NCBI RefSeq assembly: GCF_003337315.1
Contig: NZ_QPJV01000014.1
Span: 1-64,000 of the forward strand
DNA: 64,000 nt
Origin: Vagococcus fluvialis
GTDB taxonomy: Bacteria; Bacillota; Bacilli; Lactobacillales; Vagococcaceae
Direction: 5' to 3'
Shown piece after piece: positions 58,130-64,000 of the stretch. The translations under genes were made by a program, and so were the position numbers. Within the stretch, counting starts at the first letter, position 1. Each line of letters begins with the position of its first letter. Below the pieces are notes generated by a model. It was not told the DNA's origin and ran no database searches. It worked only from the letters and a program-made list of their open reading frames with translations.

Positions 58130-59230
58130 ATGGCATTAACAGCAGGGATTGTTGGATTACCAAACGTAGGGAAATCAACATTATTTAATGCAATTACAAA
58201 AGCAGGAGTAGAAGCGGCAAACTATCCTTTTGCGACAATCGATCCTAACGTAGGGATGGTAGAAGTACCAGATATGCGTTTAGATGAATTAACAAAATTA
58301 GTAAAACCTAAAAAAACAGTACCAGCAACTTTTGAATTTACAGATATTGCAGGAATTGTTAAGGGTGCTAGTAAGGGTGAAGGATTAGGAAATAAATTCT
58401 TAAGTAATATTCGCCAAGTAGATGCAATTTGTCATGTTGTTCGTTGTTTTGACGATGAGAATATTACTCACGTTGAAGGACGTGTTAACCCATTAGAAGA
58501 TATTGAAATCATTAACTTGGAGCTGATTTTTGCAGACTTAGAATCAGTTGATAAACGTATGAGTCGTGTCGCTAAAATTGCTAAAACAAAAGATAAAGAA
58601 GCAGTTGCTGAGTTAGCAGTTTTAGAAAAAATTAAACCAGTTTTAGAAGAAGGTAAATCAGCAAGATCGATTGAATTCTCTGATGACGAATTACCAATTG
58701 TTAAAGGTTTATTCCTTTTAACAACAAAACCAGTTCTTTATGTCGCTAACGTTGCTGAAGATGAGGTAGCTGATGAAGAAGGTAATGAGTACGTACAACA
58801 AGTAAAAGAATTTGCAGCAACTGAAAATGCAGAAGTTATTACTGTCTGTGCTAAAGCAGAAGAAGAAATTGCTGAATTAGATGATGAAGATAAAGCTGAC
58901 TTCTTAGAAGCATTAGGTATTGAAGAGTCTGGTTTAGATAAATTAATCCGTGCTGCTTATCATTTATTAGGTTTAGCAACTTACTTTACAGCTGGAGAAC
59001 AAGAAGTAAGAGCTTGGACATTTAAAAATGGTATGAAAGCCCCTGAGTGTGCTGGAATTATCCATACAGATTTTGAGCGTGGTTTTATCCGTGCTGAAAC
59101 AGTGTCATATGATGACTTAAAAGAACACGGTAGCATGACCTCTGCTAAAGAAGCAGGACGTGTTCGTTTAGAAGGTAAAGAATATATCGTTAAAGATGGC
59201 GACGTTATGTTGTTTAGATTTAACGTCTAA
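58130..59230 (+). CDS. ychF: Redox-regulated ATPase/GTPase YchF
   Basis: Obg-family P-loop protein of 366 residues that prefers ATP and associates with ribosomes. It shows GIVGLPNVGKSTLFNAITKAG, NYPFATIDPNVGMVEVPD, DIAGIVKGASKGEGLGNKFL and the C-terminal TGS domain ending VKDGDVMLFRFNV. AAAGAAAGAGTGATGATTAG precedes the ATG. Downstream of yyzM and upstream of a DUF1129-type membrane gene. Confidence 0.97.
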   Translation: MALTAGIVGLPNVGKSTLFNAITKAGVEAANYPFATIDPNVGMVEVPDMRLDELTKLVKPKKTVPATFEFTDIAGIVKGASKGEGLGNKFLSNIRQVDAICHVVRCFDDENITHVEGRVNPLEDIEIINLELIFADLESVDKRMSRVAKIAKTKDKEAVAELAVLEKIKPVLEEGKSARSIEFSDDELPIVKGLFLLTTKPVLYVANVAEDEVADEEGNEYVQQVKEFAATENAEVITVCAKAEEEIAELDDEDKADFLEALGIEESGLDKLIRAAYHLLGLATYFTAGEQEVRAWTFKNGMKAPECAGIIHTDFERGFIRAETVSYDDLKEHGSMTSAKEAGRVRLEGKEYIVKDGDVMLFRFNV

Positions 59231-59254
59231 AATTAGAAAATAAAGGTGAGACTA

Positions 59255-59953
59255 GTGGAAGAATCAAGAGAAGAATTACAACAAAAAGTAGCTCAAAATC
59301 GCGAATTAATGCCTCAGTTAACTAAAAAAAATGATCAATTTATTTTTGATTTAAATAAAGCTTTAGAAGGTAGTGACATTTCTGAAGAGAAAAAAGTCCT
59401 AGCTATGAACGATATGTTAACTAAATTAATTGAAGGTCAAAAGACTGGTGTAACTGCTAAACAATTATACGGCACACCGACTGATGCTATCGAAACAATT
59501 GTTAATACACCAGAACCAATGCCAGAAATGTCATTTGGTAAAATTATGTTAGATAACTTTTTAATGTTATTTACATTCTTAACAGTTATCACATCACTAC
59601 TAGCACTGTTCTCAAAAACAGGAACAGGTAGTACACAGGGAATTGTCTCACTAATCCTAGGTGGGATTTCAGGAGCTTTCTCATTCTATTTAATTTATAG
59701 ATATATCTACGTTTACGATGAGCCAGGTGCTGATCGTAGCAAGCGTCCAGGAGCATTTAAAACAGGTGGAATTATGGCCGTTAGTTTCTTACCATGGTTC
59801 TTAATTATGGGAATCTCAGCATTCTTACCACCAGCAATTAATCCAGTGCTTGATCCAGTTCTAACGTTGGCACTTGGTGCAGCATCATTTGGTTTAAGAT
59901 ATTGGTTGAAAAAGAAATACAAACTACAAGGTACAATGTTCATGCGTAGCTAA
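59255..59953 (+). CDS. DUF1129-family membrane protein
   Basis: 232-residue protein with a soluble, charged N-terminal region (about 1-85) and a C-terminal membrane part with four or five helices (FLMLFTFLTVITSLLALF, GIVSLILGGISGAFSFYLIY, GIMAVSFLPWFLIMGISAFL, LALGAASFGLRYWL). I start at the GTG at 59255; AAAGGTGAG is the ribosome site and overlaps the earlier GTG at 59246. Typical companion of ychF in Lactobacillales; no function is assigned. Ends at a strong terminator. Confidence 0.8.
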   Translation: MEESREELQQKVAQNRELMPQLTKKNDQFIFDLNKALEGSDISEEKKVLAMNDMLTKLIEGQKTGVTAKQLYGTPTDAIETIVNTPEPMPEMSFGKIMLDNFLMLFTFLTVITSLLALFSKTGTGSTQGIVSLILGGISGAFSFYLIYRYIYVYDEPGADRSKRPGAFKTGGIMAVSFLPWFLIMGISAFLPPAINPVLDPVLTLALGAASFGLRYWLKKKYKLQGTMFMRS

Positions 59954-59960
59954 TAAAAAG

Positions 59961-61597
<1,637 letters not shown>

Positions 61598-61603
61598 AAT
61601 ATT

Positions 61604-61635
61604 AAGAGGTTTGACACATTGTCAGCCTCTTTTTT
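61604..61635 (+). terminator. Terminator after guaB
   Basis: AAGAGGTTTGACA pairs, with a mismatch, with TGTCAGCCTCTT around CAT, followed by T residues. Confidence 0.82.
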
Positions 61636-61664
61636 GTTAAACTTAGTGAGAGATGTAGAAAATG

Positions 61665-61842
61665 ACATACGACAAATTTTTAAATTTGTGCCAAATTTGT
61701 CATGAAATTTAAAATTGGGCGTCAGGTGAGTGTCTAAAAAGTTAAATCTATTGTTTAATTATTTTAAAAATATAATTTAAAATAAGATAAAGAGACTTTT
61801 TATTTTAATGTAATGGCGCAAATTTTTAAATTTGTCGTATGT
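61665..61842. mobile_element. MITE-like element with 28-bp terminal inverted repeats
   Basis: The ends at 61665-61692 and 61815-61842 are inverted copies (outer ACATACGACAAATTT, inner AAATTTGTGCC or its complement) matching at 25 of 28 positions, with about 120 bp of AT-rich non-coding DNA between. No transposase and no clear target duplication. The right end lies just before the ribosome site of the next gene. Parent element unknown. Confidence 0.6.
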
Positions 61843-61868
61843 TAAAAGTAGAGTATGGAGGAAATTTG

Positions 61869-62777
61869 ATGAGAAAAATCGGGATAATCGGCTTAGGTCA
61901 TGTAGGAGCAGACGTTGCTTATACATTATGTCGAGAAAAATTAGTTAGTCATTTAGTATTGATTGATAAACTAGAAGAAAAAGTCTTAGCTGAAAAGCTT
62001 GAAATAGAGGATAGTTTAGTTCCTTGGGATTATTCAGTTAAAATTGATACCCAGAACTATGGAACTCTGCGAGATGCTGAAATAGTTATTATTAGTGTGG
62101 GAAGTCAAAGCATCGATAATGAAAATCGGAATTCGGAGTTATTAGATAATGTGGCTTCAGTTAAAGAAACTATCCCTCGAGTAGTAGCAAGTGGATTTAA
62201 AGGTATTTTTATCGTTATATCTAATCCTTGTGATACAATTACTCGCTTAGTACAAGAAATTAGTGGGTTTCCTCAGTCGCGTGTTATAGGAACAGGAACT
62301 TTACTTGATACAAGTCGAATGAAACGAATAGTTAGCCAACATTTTAATGTATCGCCTCAAGATGTTACAGGATATGTCTTAGGAGAACATGGTGAAAGCC
62401 AGTTTATTCCGTGGTCATTAGTTCAAATAGATGGAAAATCATTATTAGAAAATTATTCATTATCTATGGAAGAGGCTGAGCTATTAAAAGAAAAAACACG
62501 TTTAGGTGGTTGGGAAATTCACTCTGGTAAAGGATGGACTAGTTTTGGGATTGCTTCAATGTGTGCTCGTTTGGTACAAGCTATTCAGTTAGATGAAAAT
62601 CGAATTTATCCTGTTTCAGTATACGATGAAAGAGAGAAGTTATACTTAGGTTATCCAGCTAAAATTGGCAGAAAAGGGATTTCACAAAAAGTTGATGTCG
62701 TATTAACAGAAAAAGAATCAGATTTATATCGTTCATCGGCACAAGCAGTTAGAGAAGTTTATAATTTAATTAAATAA
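61869..62777 (+). CDS. L-2-hydroxyisocaproate dehydrogenase-like (LDH family)
   Basis: NAD-dependent reductase of 2-oxo acids, in the L-lactate dehydrogenase family. The 302-residue protein has the NAD fold KIGIIGLGHVGADVAY, catalytic Arg in NENRNSELL, Asp/Arg in GTGTLLDTSRMKR and His in LGEHGESQF. The substrate loop (GSQSIDNENRN) and overall sequence resemble L-HicDH of Weissella/Lactobacillus more than fermentative LDH. I start at 61869 with GGAGG upstream; the earlier ATG at 61839 lies in the MITE-like repeat. Ends at a perfect terminator. Confidence 0.85.
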   Translation: MRKIGIIGLGHVGADVAYTLCREKLVSHLVLIDKLEEKVLAEKLEIEDSLVPWDYSVKIDTQNYGTLRDAEIVIISVGSQSIDNENRNSELLDNVASVKETIPRVVASGFKGIFIVISNPCDTITRLVQEISGFPQSRVIGTGTLLDTSRMKRIVSQHFNVSPQDVTGYVLGEHGESQFIPWSLVQIDGKSLLENYSLSMEEAELLKEKTRLGGWEIHSGKGWTSFGIASMCARLVQAIQLDENRIYPVSVYDEREKLYLGYPAKIGRKGISQKVDVVLTEKESDLYRSSAQAVREVYNLIK

Positions 62778-62817
62778 AAAAATCATCTCAAGGAAAATAT
62801 TCTTGAGATGATTTTTT
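62776..62817. terminator. Bidirectional terminator
   Basis: AAAAAATCATCTCAAG pairs perfectly with CTTGAGATGATTTTTT, between the convergent dehydrogenase and serS genes. Confidence 0.93.
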
Positions 62818-62818
62818 A

Positions 62819-64000
<1,182 letters not shown>

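Noticed and set aside
61839-61868. Ten extra N-terminal codons of the hydroxyacid dehydrogenase
   Set aside because: The upstream ATG lies inside the inverted repeat and the extension includes the ribosome site of the better start.

Overview
The window is chromosomal DNA of a low-GC Gram-positive lactic acid bacterium, most likely from Enterococcaceae (Vagococcus is my best guess, from gene order and protein resemblance; inference only). It spans the replication origin. Reading leftwards from about 45.6 kb on the minus strand lie dnaA, dnaN, yaaA, recF, gyrB, gyrA, rpsF-ssb-rpsR, rplI, dnaB and purA. Reading rightwards on the plus strand lie rpmH, rnpA, yidC, jag, argS, mnmE, mnmG, rsmG, parA, parB, yyzM, ychF and guaB, followed by a hydroxyacid dehydrogenase and the 3' part of serS. 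DnaA-box clusters flank dnaA on both sides. The dnaN-side cluster carries a DnaA-trio array, and three parS-type palindromes lie within 11 kb of the origin. No rRNA, tRNA, CRISPR or intact IS element was seen.

Layout. 0.1-6 kb: an acetyltransferase, a DHA2 drug-efflux protein, metK with an SMK-box (SAM-III) riboswitch, an unknown membrane protein with a 28-residue membrane peptide, and a self-regulated MerR/DinB-like pair. 5.9-16.8 kb: a nucleoside salvage region, with a BmpA/NupOPQ-type importer, cytidine deaminase, two purine nucleoside phosphorylases, phosphopentomutase and pyrimidine nucleoside phosphorylase. A LacI-family regulator lies upstream of pdp, with two operator-like palindromes and a cre-like site in between. 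17.2-20.2 kb: a three-gene minus-strand cluster (class II aldolase, MtnA-like isomerase, MtnK-like kinase) that looks like the 5-deoxyribose / methylthioribose DHAP shunt. 20.2-27.2 kb: a flavin-based extracellular electron transfer (EET) locus (dmkA, fmnB, pplA; divergent ndh2, eetB, dmkB) in which I find no eetA.

27.4-32 kb: a secreted Ig-like plus sortase-fold protein that lacks the usual Arg, an ABC-F ATPase of the YbiT/YkpA type with altered nucleotide-binding motifs, a C39-like peptidase and a DegV protein. 32-45.6 kb: the left origin arm. 46-64 kb: the right arm, with an Arg T-box before argS, a hairpin leader before mnmE, a GNAT pseudogene with two frameshifts, an everted parS-like repeat in the rsmG leader, a large palindromic element after parB and a 178-bp MITE-like element beside the hydroxyacid dehydrogenase.

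How the parts fit: most of the window is conserved housekeeping. The accessory metabolic interest is in nucleoside and SAM-by-product salvage (importer, phosphorylases, DHAP shunt) and in NADH disposal to extracellular acceptors (EET locus). Both feed or balance fermentative carbon metabolism. Start codons were moved inward where a Shine-Dalgarno sequence clearly favours an internal start.
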